A stretch of 64,000 nt of DNA from Vibrio albus (GCF_003144035.1 NZ_QFWT01000001.1:740206-804205); one strand, 5' to 3'; positions 41,289 to 51,445 are shown, counted from the stretch's first letter. The notes: generated by a model not told the origin, from the letters alone. A program made the numbers and translations.

Positions 41289-42260
41289 ATGGTCAGTCTG
41301 TTTGAACAAATATACAGTAACGGTGCCCTGCTGATCCTGTGGGGAGCCATGCTGTTTCACTTTCTTCTGCCGATCCCAGCTACGGCTCACCCAGCCAGAC
41401 TCTGGCGGGAGTTTGCCCGAATTCTCGCAGACAAAGTCAACACCAATACCAGTTATTCACAAAGTCTCCTTTCAGGCTCTCTGGCCTGGATGTTAATGAT
41501 CCTACCTGCCCTAATTTTAATCTGGGCTCTTGAACCCCTTGTCTGGCAACCAGAACTGTTTGAACTCGCCCTATTACTGCTGGCCATTGACTGGCGGGGG
41601 AACGAAAAACTCACTTCTCAGTTATCTCATGCCCTGGCACATAACAATAAACAACAAGCACGAGAATTGCTTGCTCCAGTGGTAAACCGTCAGACCAGTA
41701 CACTGTCTGTTGTTGGCCTGGGGAAAGCCGGAGCAGAGACCATCATTATGGGCTACGGGCGGAATGTTATCAGTGTATTATTCTGGTATGCCATCGGTGG
41801 TGGTGCTGGTGCGTTTATCTATCGCTTAGCTCAAGAGCTCGCCCGGGCATGGTCTCCGAGCCGCCACCATTTTAAGCCATTCGGCCACTTTGCGGTAAAA
41901 GCCTTAGCCACTTTAGATATCGTACCACTGTGCCTGTTTAGCCTGTTGGTATTACCGGGCAGACAAATGAAAGCCCACTTTATACAGATGTATACCCAAG
42001 CCAAAAGCTGGCCACTTCCCGGACCGGCCTGGCTTCTGACAGCCTCAGCCGCCAAGCTTGAGCTTTCAATCGGTGGCCCTGCGATTTACCCGGATAAACA
42101 AGCAGATACCGTACATAAATCTCTCAGAGCCAAGCTAGGTGGCAGGGTTGTGCCTTCAGCGCTGCACCTGTCGGCCCTGCAAAAGCTGCTTGAAAACAGA
42201 ATCCTTATCTGGTTTGCCCTGCAGAACGTGATTATGTTATTTGCCTTTCAGGGGATATAA
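41289..42260 (+). CDS. cbiB: Cobamide biosynthesis protein, CbiB/CobD family
   Basis: Polytopic membrane protein of 323 residues that would attach the aminopropanol arm to cobyric acid. Typical parts are HPARLWREFARILADKVN, SQLSHALAHNNKQQARELLAPVVNRQTSTLS, GYGRNVISVLFWYAIGGGAGAFIYRLAQ and GGPAIYPD near the C-terminus. Since no other corrin-ring genes are nearby, a salvage role beside BtuF is likelier than de novo synthesis. The sequence is divergent at the N-terminus compared with classical CbiB. It starts 9 bp after mtnN and ends one base before btuF. Confidence 0.85.
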   Translation: MVSLFEQIYSNGALLILWGAMLFHFLLPIPATAHPARLWREFARILADKVNTNTSYSQSLLSGSLAWMLMILPALILIWALEPLVWQPELFELALLLLAIDWRGNEKLTSQLSHALAHNNKQQARELLAPVVNRQTSTLSVVGLGKAGAETIIMGYGRNVISVLFWYAIGGGAGAFIYRLAQELARAWSPSRHHFKPFGHFAVKALATLDIVPLCLFSLLVLPGRQMKAHFIQMYTQAKSWPLPGPAWLLTASAAKLELSIGGPAIYPDKQADTVHKSLRAKLGGRVVPSALHLSALQKLLENRILIWFALQNVIMLFAFQGI

Positions 42261-42261
42261 C

Positions 42262-43080
42262 ATGCAAAGCTGGTCCCCCTTATTGTTGCTTCTTTTCTCA
42301 TTCGGCACTCAGGCCGCAGAGCGAATTATCTCTCTCTCCCCCGGTTCAACAGAGCTACTTTATGCAGCTGGTTTAGGTGATAAGCTGATAGCTGCCAGTG
42401 ACTACAGTGATTATCCACCGGCCGCAAGAGAGCTGGAACGTGTAAGCAGTTACAACAGTATTAATATCGAACGTATTATTGCTCTTGATCCAGACCTGAT
42501 CGTCGCCTGGAAATCTGGCGGGCAGGGGAAATCACTGAACCGGCTGAAAGAACTGGGGTTTACCCTTTACTATTCAGATGCCAGTACATTAGATGAGATC
42601 GCCGTTCGTATAGAAGAGCTGAGTGAGTTTGCTGTTGATAAAAAGACGGGGCAAACCAATGCCGCTAGCTTCCGGCGTCAACTGGCGCAACTGAAGCAGA
42701 AGTACCACACTAACCGCTCTGTTCCCTATTTCTACCAACTCGGGCAGAAGCCAATGTATACCGTGACTGAAGGCCACTGGCCATCGGAGATTTTTTCAAT
42801 CTGCGGAGGAACAAATATTTTCCATAACAGCCCGGTAGCTTATCCTCAGATCAACACTGAGCAGGTTATCGTACGCCAGCCAGAAGTAATCTTCACATCC
42901 GTAGCCAAGACATCCGTGCAGGCCATGTGGCAACCCTGGAAAGCTATGATTCCCGCCGTTAAGAAGGGGTATATTTGGTCACTAAATCCAGACTGGCTGA
43001 ACCGCCCTACCCCCAGATCGCTAAAAGCCATTGAAGAGGTATGCCAGCATTTTCTGCAAACTTCTGACTCGACCCCTTAA
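42262..43080 (+). CDS. btuF: Vitamin B12 periplasmic binding protein BtuF
   Basis: Periplasmic receptor handing cobalamin to the BtuCD ABC transporter. Signal peptide MQSWSPLLLLLFSFGTQA then AERIISLSPGSTELLYAAG, LDPDLIVAWKSG, and FYQLGQKPMYTVTEGHWPSEIFSICGG. 272 residues from ATG 42262, which has AGGGG upstream at the end of cbiB. btuC and btuD are not adjacent. No cobalamin riboswitch is seen in front of this group. Confidence 0.92.
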   Translation: MQSWSPLLLLLFSFGTQAAERIISLSPGSTELLYAAGLGDKLIAASDYSDYPPAARELERVSSYNSINIERIIALDPDLIVAWKSGGQGKSLNRLKELGFTLYYSDASTLDEIAVRIEELSEFAVDKKTGQTNAASFRRQLAQLKQKYHTNRSVPYFYQLGQKPMYTVTEGHWPSEIFSICGGTNIFHNSPVAYPQINTEQVIVRQPEVIFTSVAKTSVQAMWQPWKAMIPAVKKGYIWSLNPDWLNRPTPRSLKAIEEVCQHFLQTSDSTP

Positions 43081-43092
43081 TCTGAACCCGGC

Positions 43093-43320
43093 TTACAGGC
43101 GCTGAAATTCCACTCTGGCTTTACTTCTGGACACCAGCTCATTACAACTGTTACAAAAATAGCTGGCAGCGCCGCAAGCAACCAGTTTTTCTAATTCACT
43201 GTTACATTTCGGGCAGTACATGAACTTTTTGAAATGTAACTGGCAGGACTGACAGATATATTCTCCGCCTTCCCACTCCATCTCTTGCTGACATTCAGGG
43301 CATAAGTTTTGTGTCGCCAT
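43093..43320 (-). CDS. yfgJ: Zinc-ribbon protein, YfgJ family
   Basis: 75 residues made of paired CxxC knuckles: CPECQQEME, CQSCQLHF, CPKCNSELE and a fourth pair CNSCNEL. The ACGAASYFCNSCNELVSRSKARVEF ending matches YfgJ of E. coli, which is also next to der. Function unknown. It converges on btuF with a 12-bp gap. Confidence 0.88.
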   Translation of the reverse strand: MATQNLCPECQQEMEWEGGEYICQSCQLHFKKFMYCPKCNSELEKLVACGAASYFCNSCNELVSRSKARVEFQRL

Positions 43321-43789
43321 AAGTATTTCCTGTTGTGATCCTACGTCGCCATTGTCACGATCTTCTTATGATTTCACCTTGATCTCTATCAGACCTGCTC
43401 TAAACTGATTGATTCATACCTCGACTTATATCAATGGCGATCTTTTAAGGATCATCTGCTTTCTTAAACTTGATCAGCGATCTACCCCATTAAGAATATT
43501 TATATCACCACACCCCGAAAGCATAAGTTACATATCCTGCATTTCAATTTAAAGCAGACTATTATTCTTTTTATATTGTAAAACCCAAACACTTTTAGCA
43601 TTTTCTGTATTTGTTCTGCAAGAAAAAGAGCTGATTCGACAACCGTACATCGTAAGTAATACGAATACTACTAATTATATGGTCAGATTATTGCGCAGAA
43701 AAAGTGATGAGATAGTATTGCTATTAATATAATACAAAAAAGCCGGAACAATAGTGTTCCGGCCTTTACGCAGTACAGTGAGGGGAAAG
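43321..43789. other. GATC-rich intergenic region between yfgJ and der (candidate crtS-like site)
   Basis: 469 bases without a gene. GATC occurs at 43337, 43359, 43381, 43439, 43450, 43472 and 43479: seven in 146 bp, where about 0.6 would be expected in random sequence. Several sit in TTGATC or GCGATCT contexts. In V. cholerae, crtS, the chromosome I site that triggers replication of chromosome II by binding RctB, lies in the neighbourhood of the der/VC0764 locus (from memory), and RctB 12-mer sites contain GATC. The rest is AT-rich, ending with the der terminator. Confidence 0.45.
43736..43766 (-). terminator. der terminator
   Basis: Stem GCCGGAACA / TGTTCCGGC with loop ATAG, followed on the minus strand by T6. 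Confidence 0.92.
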
Positions 43790-45280
43790 CTACTTACCTT
43801 TACGCCCTTTCATCATACTCATCAGACGCTTACGTTTACGCTCCTGAGACAGAGTCATCTTACTGCTCTTCCCTTCAAATGGATTGTCACTGCTCTGGAA
43901 CTGAATACGAATTGGTGTCCCCATAATTTCCAGTGAACGTCGGTAATAGTTCATCAGATAACGCTTATACGAGTCAGGTAATTCGTTCACCAGGTTACCG
44001 TGAATCACGACAATCGGCGGGTTATAACCACCGGCATGTGCGTACTTCAGTTTTACCCGGCGTCCGCGTACCAGTGGTGGCTGGTGATCTTCTGTTGCCA
44101 TTTTCATTATACGGGTCAAAACAGATGTCCCAACACGGGTAGTAGCAGATTTATAGGCTTCCTGTACCGATTCAAATAAGTGACCAACACCGGTTCCATG
44201 CAGCGCAGAGATAAAGTGGATTCGGGCAAAGTCTACAAAGCCCAGACGACGATCCAGCTCCTTCTTCACATTCTCTTTTACTTCTGAATCCAGTCCATCC
44301 CATTTATTAATCGCCAGCACAACAGAGCGACCGGCATTCAGGGCAAAGCCCAGCAGACTGAGATCCTGATCAGAAATATTTTCCCGAGCATCAATCACCA
44401 GCAAGATAACGTTCGCATCTTCAATCGCTTTCAGTGTTTTAACCACGGAAAACTTCTCAACCGTTTCATTAATACGTTTACGACGACGTACACCGGCTGT
44501 ATCGATCAGAACATATTCTCTGCCATCACGCTCCATCGGAATATAAATAGAGTCACGGGTAGTACCAGGCATATCGTAAACCACGACTCTTTCTTCACCC
44601 AGAATACGGTTAGTCAACGTGGACTTACCCACGTTAGGGCGGCCTATGATAGCCAGCTTGATAGGCTGGTCCTGAAGACGCTTAAACTCTTCTTCCGCTT
44701 CTACTTCGGTATAATCCAGCTTCTCTTCTTCTTCATCTTCATGGTCAGTCAGATCGGCAAGCTCACCTTTCTCCTGTTCCAGCAGTTCCTGCATAAACGG
44801 ATTCAGAGCCCGTTCCAGAAGCGCGCTGACGCCACGACCGTGTGCCGCTGCAATTTGATACATGCTGTCCATGCCCAATTGCCAGAACTCGGCGCTGGCG
44901 GCATCCGCGTCAATACCATCAACCTTGTTGACCACCAGCATGGCCGGCTTTTCTATTTTTCTCAGGTGCTGTGCAATGGCTTCATCAGCAACCGTCAGTC
45001 CGGCACGACCGTCAACCATGAACAGAACAACATCGGCTTCTTCTATCGCTGCCAGTGACTGCTCAGCCATTCTGGTTTCTACGCCCTCTTCTGAGCCATC
45101 GATACCACCGGTATCGATTACGATGAACTCATGCTCACCCAGCTTAGCCTGACCGTATTTGCGGTCCCGGGTCAGACCAGGAAAATCCGCAACAAGAGCA
45201 TCACGGGTACGTGTCAGGCGATTAAATAGTGTGGATTTACCAACATTCGGACGCCCGACCAGAGCAACAACAGGAACCAT
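43790..45280 (-). CDS. der: Ribosome-associated GTPase Der (EngA)
   Basis: Tandem-GTPase needed for 50S ribosome assembly. 496 residues: first G domain with [14 protein letters not shown] and NKVDG; an acidic linker ([20 protein letters not shown]); second G domain with [14 protein letters not shown] and NKWDG; and a C-terminal KH-like domain ending in a basic tail ([17 protein letters not shown]). ATG 45280 has GAGG at the right distance; codons further upstream are not family sequence. A terminator sits between bamB and der, so der needs an extra promoter in the palindrome-rich gap. Confidence 0.97.
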   Translation of the reverse strand: MVPVVALVGRPNVGKSTLFNRLTRTRDALVADFPGLTRDRKYGQAKLGEHEFIVIDTGGIDGSEEGVETRMAEQSLAAIEEADVVLFMVDGRAGLTVADEAIAQHLRKIEKPAMLVVNKVDGIDADAASAEFWQLGMDSMYQIAAAHGRGVSALLERALNPFMQELLEQEKGELADLTDHEDEEEEKLDYTEVEAEEEFKRLQDQPIKLAIIGRPNVGKSTLTNRILGEERVVVYDMPGTTRDSIYIPMERDGREYVLIDTAGVRRRKRINETVEKFSVVKTLKAIEDANVILLVIDARENISDQDLSLLGFALNAGRSVVLAINKWDGLDSEVKENVKKELDRRLGFVDFARIHFISALHGTGVGHLFESVQEAYKSATTRVGTSVLTRIMKMATEDHQPPLVRGRRVKLKYAHAGGYNPPIVVIHGNLVNELPDSYKRYLMNYYRRSLEIMGTPIRIQFQSSDNPFEGKSSKMTLSQERKRKRLMSMMKGRKGK

Positions 45281-45313
45281 AATAACCTCTATAATCTCTA
45301 CAATAGTTATTTG

Positions 45314-45346
45314 TATACCCAAGTGACCTCTCGAGGCTTGGGTATA
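45314..45346. repeat. Hairpin element upstream of der (TATACCCAAG inverted repeat)
   Basis: Arms TATACCCAAG (45314-45323) and CTTGGGTATA (45337-45346), with inner CCTC/GAGG pairs. The form resembles short dispersed repeats common in vibrio intergenic regions, from memory. It lies in the der leader. Confidence 0.55.
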
Positions 45347-45349
45347 TTA

Positions 45350-45390
45350 TGTAGTTATAGGTAAATTTTTAAAATTTACCTATAACTACA
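45350..45390. repeat. Perfect 20-bp inverted repeat with a 1-base centre
   Basis: The left arm (45350-45369) begins TGTAGTTATAGG and ends AAATTTT; the right arm (45371-45390) is its exact reverse complement. Only base 45370 separates them. The 41-bp AT-rich palindrome can extrude as a cruciform and sits in the der leader, right next to the TATACCCAAG hairpin. Confidence 0.9.
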
Positions 45391-45420
45391 CGCTTAATTG
45401 AAAATCAGAACTCAGATTCA

Positions 45421-45454
45421 ATAAAACGGCTCCTAACCGCTAAGTCAGGAGCCG
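45421..45454 (-). terminator. bamB terminator
   Basis: Stem CGGCTCCT / AGGAGCCG with a 12-base loop and TTTTATT on the minus strand, 40 bp after bamB. It may be only partly efficient because der follows. Confidence 0.75.
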
Positions 45455-45495
45455 ACCGTGAATTCTATCACACTTTTTACTTTGCCAAACAGCGA

Positions 45496-46653
45496 TTATT
45501 CTATATGCAGTTTACTTACGCTGCCATTGCGGGTCGTGATGATGTATCCATCGTCCAGACTGACCGGACCAACAGCAAAACCGCTGTCACTGACAAACTG
45601 CTGAGCAACAAATTCACCCGTTGCTCTGTCCAGCCAGTGCAGATACCCCAGGCTATCACCAACCACTAAGTAATCACCGACAATCACCGGAGCAGTAAGC
45701 AGCCGATATTCCAGTTGCTCATTACTCCAGAGCTCAGTGCCGGATCGTGCATCAACAGCCGCTAAATGATCCTGATCGGTAACTAGAAACAGCCGAGTGC
45801 CGTCCGTTGCCAAATCAGAAGCGGATGAGTAATTACGCTTCCAGGTGGGAGAGCCCGAACGCAAATCAATGGCTACCAGTTGACCATTGATCCCTACCGC
45901 ATACAGGGTTCCACCCAATGTCACTGGTGACGCATCAGAATCAACCAGACGATCAATTTCTGTCGCTCCTTTAGGGGTACCGACGACCTGCTGCCAGATC
46001 AACTGACCTTGCTTAACGACAGCGGCAGCAAGACGCCCACTTGCTGTGCCCCAAAAGATACCACCGGAAAGGACAACGGGTGTGCTGTCTCCTCGCAGAG
46101 TAAGGTTTGGAACCTCGGAACTGATTGTCCACTCCTGTTCACCGGTATCCGCATTAAGCGCGATCAATCGGCCTCGGGCTGTGTGAACAATAGCAAAATT
46201 GTTATCAGCAACGGGACGAGCCAGCACTTCGCCATCGACTTCAGAGCGCCATAGCTGCTCTCCGCTGTCAACGTCCAGCGCAATAACTTCACCATTTTCA
46301 GAGCCAACAAACAACTTCTTATAGGCTGCAGTAATACCTCCGGACAAACGGGCTGATTCCGAGTCTTCCAGATCTTGTGACCAAAGTGTCTTGCCGGTCA
46401 CCGGATCAAGTGCTTTTACTTCACCATCACGACTGGCAACAAACACCTTGTCGTAGGCAGCTACCGGCTTCAGTTTGGAAAAATAGTGTCCAACACCGTC
46501 ACCAACAGATGCCGACCAGTCCCGATCAACCGAAAACTGACTTTTGACTTCCGGTAACGGAGCCATCACTATGGTGTCTTCTTCACTGGAACAACCAACG
46601 ATACCACTGATCAGTAATGCACCTGCTAAAGCCCGGCAGAGTAACTTTTTCAT
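45496..46653 (-). CDS. bamB: Outer-membrane protein assembly factor BamB
   Basis: Lipoprotein of the Bam complex, an eight-bladed beta-propeller. The signal ends in lipobox SGIVGC (ATG 46653, 385 residues). PQQ-like blade repeats are seen throughout: VFVASRDGEVKALDPVTGKTLW, LFVGSENGEVIALDVDSGEQLW, GRLIALNADTGEQEW, GQLVAIDLRSGSPTW. A longer frame to 46683 would overlap yfgM and lacks a signal peptide. It follows yfgM by 13 bp. Confidence 0.96.
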   Translation of the reverse strand: MKKLLCRALAGALLISGIVGCSSEEDTIVMAPLPEVKSQFSVDRDWSASVGDGVGHYFSKLKPVAAYDKVFVASRDGEVKALDPVTGKTLWSQDLEDSESARLSGGITAAYKKLFVGSENGEVIALDVDSGEQLWRSEVDGEVLARPVADNNFAIVHTARGRLIALNADTGEQEWTISSEVPNLTLRGDSTPVVLSGGIFWGTASGRLAAAVVKQGQLIWQQVVGTPKGATEIDRLVDSDASPVTLGGTLYAVGINGQLVAIDLRSGSPTWKRNYSSASDLATDGTRLFLVTDQDHLAAVDARSGTELWSNEQLEYRLLTAPVIVGDYLVVGDSLGYLHWLDRATGEFVAQQFVSDSGFAVGPVSLDDGYIITTRNGSVSKLHIE

Positions 46654-46666
46654 ACCACCGCCCTTC

Positions 46667-47281
46667 TTATCTGGCCAGATCATCCAGTTTCATTTGCAAC
46701 GTTCTGCTGGCATCATTTGCTTGCTGAGCTTCGGAATAAGCGCTGTAAGCCCCATCCTTATCCCCTTGGCGCAGCAATAGATCACCTTTTAATTCAGCGA
46801 CACGGCCAACCCAGCTTTCTGCTTTAATAGCAGCAAGCTCAGACAAAGCACTGTCCAGGTCTCCCTTTTCAGCCAAAACCCGAGCAGTACGAAAAGCGAT
46901 AAGTTGAGCCAAAGACTCATCGTCGCTATTCGTTTTAGCCCAGTTCAGCTGATTCAGTGCCCCATCCAACTGTCCCGCGTCGATCTGCGCTTTGGCGAGT
47001 TGCAGAGCCGCCAGAACCGCATATCCAGAATCTTTATGCTCAGAGATAAATCCTTCGACGTAGGCGCTCTCTTCAGCACCGTTAGCCGTCAGTTTTTCTA
47101 TTGCCTGAGAATAAGCTTGTGACGCTTCTTCTTTTGCCGCAGTGACTGAGTCCTGATAATACTGCCAGCCAAACAAACCACCCAGGCCAATAACTCCACC
47201 AAGAATGACCGCTTTTCCGTTTTCTTTCCACCATTCTTTGATGGCTTCTACTTGTTGTTCTTCGCTGTCGTAGAGTTCCAC
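46667..47281 (-). CDS. yfgM: YfgM-type SecYEG ancillary protein
   Basis: 204 residues, bitopic: a cytoplasmic stretch MELYDSEEQQVEAIKEWWKEN, one membrane helix (VILGGVIGLGGLFGWQYY) and a periplasmic TPR-like helical domain. In E. coli YfgM links SecYEG with periplasmic chaperones. The position between hisS and bamB is the same as in enteric bacteria. Confidence 0.94.
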   Translation of the reverse strand: MELYDSEEQQVEAIKEWWKENGKAVILGGVIGLGGLFGWQYYQDSVTAAKEEASQAYSQAIEKLTANGAEESAYVEGFISEHKDSGYAVLAALQLAKAQIDAGQLDGALNQLNWAKTNSDDESLAQLIAFRTARVLAEKGDLDSALSELAAIKAESWVGRVAELKGDLLLRQGDKDGAYSAYSEAQQANDASRTLQMKLDDLAR

Positions 47282-47292
47282 GTTCTGTCCTC

Positions 47293-48561
47293 TTAAATCA
47301 ATTCTTTCAGTTGGGCTGCGACCTCAGACTGAGCAATTGTTGTCTGCTCTCCGCCAGTCAGATCTTTTAATACCACGGTATTATCTGCCACTTCATTTTC
47401 ACCCAGAACTAATGCTACCGCCGCACCGACTTTGTCTGCACGTTTAAACTGTTTCTTAAAGTTACCGCCGCCAAAGTGACTCATTACTCTCAGGCCCGGA
47501 ACGTCTTCACGCAATTGCTCCGCCAGTTTCATTCCGGCCATCATAGTGCCTTCGCCAGCTGTCACCATATACACATCGACTGTACGACGTACTTCGTCCA
47601 GTTTCAGCGTTTCCAGCAGAAGAACCAAACGCTCCAGCCCCATGGCGAAACCAACTGCTGGCGCAGGCTTACCACCCAGTTGCTCAACCAGGCCATCGTA
47701 GCGACCACCGCCACACACCGTCCCCTGAGCACCCAGACTTTCAGTAATCCATTCAAATACAGTGCGGTTGTAGTAATCCAGTCCGCGAACCAAACGTTCG
47801 TTGACCTGATATTCGATACCTGCCGCGTCAAGAAGTTCACACAAACCTGCAAAATGTTGCTGAGATTCTTCATCCAAATAGTCAGACAGTTTAGGCGCAT
47901 CTACCAGAATTTTCTGAATTTCCGGATTCTTGGTATCCAGTACCCGTAACGGGTTGGTATACATGCGGCGCTTGCAGTCTTCGTCCAGCACGTCTTCATG
48001 CTGCTCCAGATACGCCACCAGCGCATCCCGGTAATTAGCGCGCGCTTCCAGAGAACCAATAGAGTTAAGCTCCAGGCGTACGTGCTTCTCAATTCCTAAC
48101 TCACGCCACATGCGAGCTGTCATCATGATCATCTCAGCATCAACATCCGGACCATTAAGGCCGAAAACTTCGACACCAACCTGATGGAACTGACGATACC
48201 GCCCTTTCTGCGGACGCTCGTGGCGGAACATCGGCCCCATGTACCAAAGACGCTGCTCCTGGTTGTACAGCAGGCCATTTTCGATACCAGCACGCACACA
48301 ACCCGCTGTCCCTTCAGGACGCAGGGTCAGGCTGTCACCATTCCGATCCTCAAAGGTGTACATTTCTTTCTCAACCACATCGGTCACTTCACCGATAGCA
48401 CGGCTGAACAGATGAGTCATCTCCACGATTGGCATACGGATTTCACTGTAACCGTATGCACTAAGCACATGTTTAACCGTACTTTCCAGTTTTTGCCACA
48501 AGGGAGTATTTGTCGGGAGGCAGTCGTTCATGCCCCGAATTGCCTGAATTGTTTTTGCCAC
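47293..48561 (-). CDS. hisS: Histidyl-tRNA synthetase
   Basis: Class II synthetase of 422 residues. Motif 1 lies around [18 protein letters not shown], motif 2 [14 protein letters not shown] and [23 protein letters not shown], the histidine loops [14 protein letters not shown] and [14 protein letters not shown], motif 3 [10 protein letters not shown], then the anticodon-binding domain. The start is GTG at 48561 (GGTAAG upstream). Eleven bases separate it from yfgM. Confidence 0.97.
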   Translation of the reverse strand: MAKTIQAIRGMNDCLPTNTPLWQKLESTVKHVLSAYGYSEIRMPIVEMTHLFSRAIGEVTDVVEKEMYTFEDRNGDSLTLRPEGTAGCVRAGIENGLLYNQEQRLWYMGPMFRHERPQKGRYRQFHQVGVEVFGLNGPDVDAEMIMMTARMWRELGIEKHVRLELNSIGSLEARANYRDALVAYLEQHEDVLDEDCKRRMYTNPLRVLDTKNPEIQKILVDAPKLSDYLDEESQQHFAGLCELLDAAGIEYQVNERLVRGLDYYNRTVFEWITESLGAQGTVCGGGRYDGLVEQLGGKPAPAVGFAMGLERLVLLLETLKLDEVRRTVDVYMVTAGEGTMMAGMKLAEQLREDVPGLRVMSHFGGGNFKKQFKRADKVGAAVALVLGENEVADNTVVLKDLTGGEQTTIAQSEVAAQLKELI

Positions 48562-48609
48562 TGTTATCTTACCGTTCCAAAATGCTGTACATAACCTGTT
48601 TCCACAGCG

Positions 48610-49731
48610 TTATTCTTCAATCTGATTTATCTTGATTCGTCCGGACTGCTCGATCACCGATGCTTTAGCGCGGATCTTTGCTTCAAGCTGATCAAGCAGT
48701 GCATTGTTGTCCAAACGCTCTTTCAGACGCTTACCATCTTCATACAAAGCGCTTTTATTTTTACTGCCCGCAAGCCCAAGATGCGCCGCTTCAGCTTCAC
48801 CTGGTCCGTTCACCACACAGCCGATCAGCGATACATCCATTGGTGTCAGTACGTCTTCCAGACGCTCTTCCAGAGCATTCACTGTTGCAATAACATCAAA
48901 TTCCTGACGAGAGCAGGTCGGACAGGCGATAAAGTTGATGCCCCGGGAGCGGATCCGCAGAGACTTCAGTATGTCGAAACCGACTTTAATCTCTTCCACT
49001 GGATTGGCAGCCAGAGAGACACGCAAAGTGTCACCGATACCTTCTGAAAGCAGGATGCCCAGTCCGATAGCCGATTTGACAGAGCCTGCACGGGCTCCAC
49101 CAGCTTCGGTGATCCCTAAGTGCAGGGGCTGATCAATTTTATTCGCCAATAAGCGGTAAGAATCAATCGCCAGAAATGCATCCGAGGCTTTCACACTGAC
49201 CTTGAACTGATCGAAGTTCAGACGATCCAGAATATCCACGTGCCGCATGGCCGATTCCACCAGCGCTTCAGCTGTCGGTTCTCCGTACTTTTCCTGAATG
49301 TCTTTTTCCAGCGATCCGCCATTCACTCCGATACGGATTGGGATATTTTTGTCTCTGGCACAGTCCACGACAGCACGGATACGATCTTCTTTACCGATAT
49401 TACCCGGGTTTATACGTAAACAGTCGACCCCGTATTCGGCCACTTTCAGGGCAATACGGTAGTCAAAATGGATATCAGCAACCAAAGGTACAGAGACCTG
49501 CTGTTTGATCTGCTTAAAGGCCTCGGCCGCATCCATCGTTGGCACCGACACCCGTACAATATCAGCCCCGACTTTTTCCAGAGACTGAATCTGAGCGACG
49601 GTAGCATCTACGTCGGTGGTTCTTGTGTTGGTCATTGACTGCACACTGATAGGTGCGCCGTCACCGATAGGCACATCCCCCACATAAATTCTGGTTGAGG
49701 GACGACGTTTGATAGGAGATTCGTGTTGCAT
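48610..49731 (-). CDS. ispG: 4-hydroxy-3-methylbut-2-en-1-yl diphosphate synthase IspG
   Basis: [4Fe-4S] enzyme of the MEP pathway making HMBPP, the substrate of IspH (6.2 kb). 373 residues with a TIM barrel ([20 protein letters not shown]) and the cluster domain: [11 protein letters not shown] near residue 270 and [10 protein letters not shown] near residue 305 supply the ligands. ErpA, encoded at 12 kb, matures this enzyme in E. coli. Confidence 0.97.
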   Translation of the reverse strand: MQHESPIKRRPSTRIYVGDVPIGDGAPISVQSMTNTRTTDVDATVAQIQSLEKVGADIVRVSVPTMDAAEAFKQIKQQVSVPLVADIHFDYRIALKVAEYGVDCLRINPGNIGKEDRIRAVVDCARDKNIPIRIGVNGGSLEKDIQEKYGEPTAEALVESAMRHVDILDRLNFDQFKVSVKASDAFLAIDSYRLLANKIDQPLHLGITEAGGARAGSVKSAIGLGILLSEGIGDTLRVSLAANPVEEIKVGFDILKSLRIRSRGINFIACPTCSRQEFDVIATVNALEERLEDVLTPMDVSLIGCVVNGPGEAEAAHLGLAGSKNKSALYEDGKRLKERLDNNALLDQLEAKIRAKASVIEQSGRIKINQIEE

Positions 49732-49740
49732 ACTTAACTT

Positions 49741-50700
49741 CTAGGGTAGAGTAAACCTTGCTACTTTGCCTGAAGTATACCCAGAAAGGTCGACAGGTTC
49801 ACTTGCAAATGTCATGGTGACACCTTCCGGTGCACCTAAAATAATACTGTAAGGGGTTTCGCCATTAAGGGTCAGGCTCTGTCCCGCCTGTTTTACACCA
49901 ACGGCTAACGTTTTTCCGGCCGCATCTTTTACCTGTATCCAGCAATCAGCAGAGAAACTCATCACCAGGCTGGTGTTTTCCCGAACAGCTGCGGGTTGTT
50001 CTTCCGTTAGTTCTGACTGGTTGTCAGCCACTGTATCCGTTTCTGCATTAGCAGAATCCTCCTCCACGCTCTCTTGATTGACAGCCGTGTCCGGAGTGGA
50101 TTGAGAAGCAGTGGAATCTTCTTCAGTGACGACATCAGAGGACGATGCCTGATCGGCCTCCTGAACCTGATCGGTCACAGTTTCAAACTCTATCTGAGCG
50201 TCACCCGACACAGGCTGACTTTCATCAACTGACTGGGTTTCAGCTGCATCCTGCTCAGAAAACTCAGTTATCGTATCCTGCTGATTTTGATACCACCACA
50301 CAGAAGAGATACCAATAATGACCGCAAAAATACCCCAAGTCAGCTTCATAATTCTGCTGTCATGCTTTTCTCTTTTGGTTTTACGGGAAAAGCTCTGCAT
50401 GGAATGTTCTTTATGCTGGGCCTCATCCACGCCATCAAGAGCATTCAGAATAATGCGTTCATCGACAGAAACCAGCTTCGCATACGAGCGTAAGTATCCA
50501 CGGGTAAAGGTCGCGACGTGGTCAAATTCAAAGTCATTCTGATCAATGTTTTGAATAACAGATAACTTCAGTCTTAACCTGTCTGCAACTTCCTGTTGAG
50601 AAAACCCTGCTTTTTCCCTCGCTTCACGCAGTAAGTCCCCTGCCTGAATGTGTGGAACTGATACGTCTTCTTGCTCTGTATTTGCTTTTTCAGTACTCAT
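49741..50700 (-). CDS. rodZ: Cytoskeletal protein RodZ
   Basis: Rod-shape protein that anchors MreB. A Cro-type helix-turn-helix (about residues 20-90, REAREKAGFSQQEVADRLRL), one membrane helix (about 119-136), a long acidic, Ser/Thr/Gln-rich periplasmic linker (about 140-235) and a C-terminal DUF4115 domain (DCWIQVKDAAGKTLAVGV) are present. 319 residues. Its start overlaps the end of pilW by 11 bp. Confidence 0.95.
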   Translation of the reverse strand: MSTEKANTEQEDVSVPHIQAGDLLREAREKAGFSQQEVADRLRLKLSVIQNIDQNDFEFDHVATFTRGYLRSYAKLVSVDERIILNALDGVDEAQHKEHSMQSFSRKTKREKHDSRIMKLTWGIFAVIIGISSVWWYQNQQDTITEFSEQDAAETQSVDESQPVSGDAQIEFETVTDQVQEADQASSSDVVTEEDSTASQSTPDTAVNQESVEEDSANAETDTVADNQSELTEEQPAAVRENTSLVMSFSADCWIQVKDAAGKTLAVGVKQAGQSLTLNGETPYSIILGAPEGVTMTFASEPVDLSGYTSGKVARFTLP

Positions 50701-51445
50701 CCGCTTTGTATTTCTGATATTGTTTTGAATTCGGGTAAAGTTCTTTCAGCTTCTGAACATACTTATCGACTACACCGATATTATCCGTTTTAATTTCAAG
50801 CTGAATAGCCAAATCAAGGCTGTTTGCATTATACCCGTATTCTTTGTGAATTTTCTGGAGTCTGGCCCGGGCCTTTTTGTACTCACCTTTTGCAACCTCC
50901 AACCCGGACAGCTGCATTGAAGAGAGAAAACGGCCTGGATCATGTTCCAAAGAACGTTGAAAATAAAATGCAGCTTTATCTGTATTGCCACTTTTCAGTG
51001 CACACATTCCTGCATTTTCATAACTACCTGAAATCTGATAGTAAAATGGCTGTTCAATAGCACGGTTAAAATACTGATCGGCCTTGCTGTACTGACCGAG
51101 ACCACATAAGAAAACCCCGTAATTATTAAGAACATCGCCGTTCTTTGGAGACTCCCCCAACGCTTTTTTGTATGCCTCCTCGGCCAGCTGGTTTTCTCCA
51201 ACCTGCTGGTAATAGTAAGCAATGGAATTGAGTGCACGATAATAATCTGGCGCATACTTAACGGCAACTTCAAGGTTTTCCCTTGCTTTCGCCATATTGC
51301 CCGAATCAAGATACCCTAATCCGAGCTGTATACGTGCTTCTGCTGCTTCTATATTATCAAAACGGCTTGTCGTGCTATCTTCCGCCACTGTAACACATGC
51401 AGTGACTAAACTAACAAGAAAAGCGGAGGTTATCCATTTATACAT
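50690..51445 (-). CDS. pilW: Type IV pilus biogenesis/stability lipoprotein PilW (PilF)
   Basis: TPR lipoprotein that pilots the PilQ secretin to the outer membrane. Lipobox VTAC (Cys17), then at least four TPR-like repeats (ARIQLGLGYLDSGNMAKARE, ALNSIAYYYQQVGENQLAEE, VLNNYGVFLCGLGQYSKADQ, GMCALKSGNTDKAAFYFQRS). 251 residues. It is inserted between rlmN and rodZ; E. coli has no pilW here. Overlap with rodZ indicates a shared transcript. Confidence 0.94.
   Translation of the reverse strand: MYKWITSAFLVSLVTACVTVAEDSTTSRFDNIEAAEARIQLGLGYLDSGNMAKARENLEVAVKYAPDYYRALNSIAYYYQQVGENQLAEEAYKKALGESPKNGDVLNNYGVFLCGLGQYSKADQYFNRAIEQPFYYQISGSYENAGMCALKSGNTDKAAFYFQRSLEHDPGRFLSSMQLSGLEVAKGEYKKARARLQKIHKEYGYNANSLDLAIQLEIKTDNIGVVDKYVQKLKELYPNSKQYQKYKADEY

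Noticed and set aside
41279..43080. Cobalamin riboswitch in front of cbiB-btuF
   Set aside because: Gaps between mtnN, cbiB and btuF are too short and the region before mtnN shows no riboswitch core.
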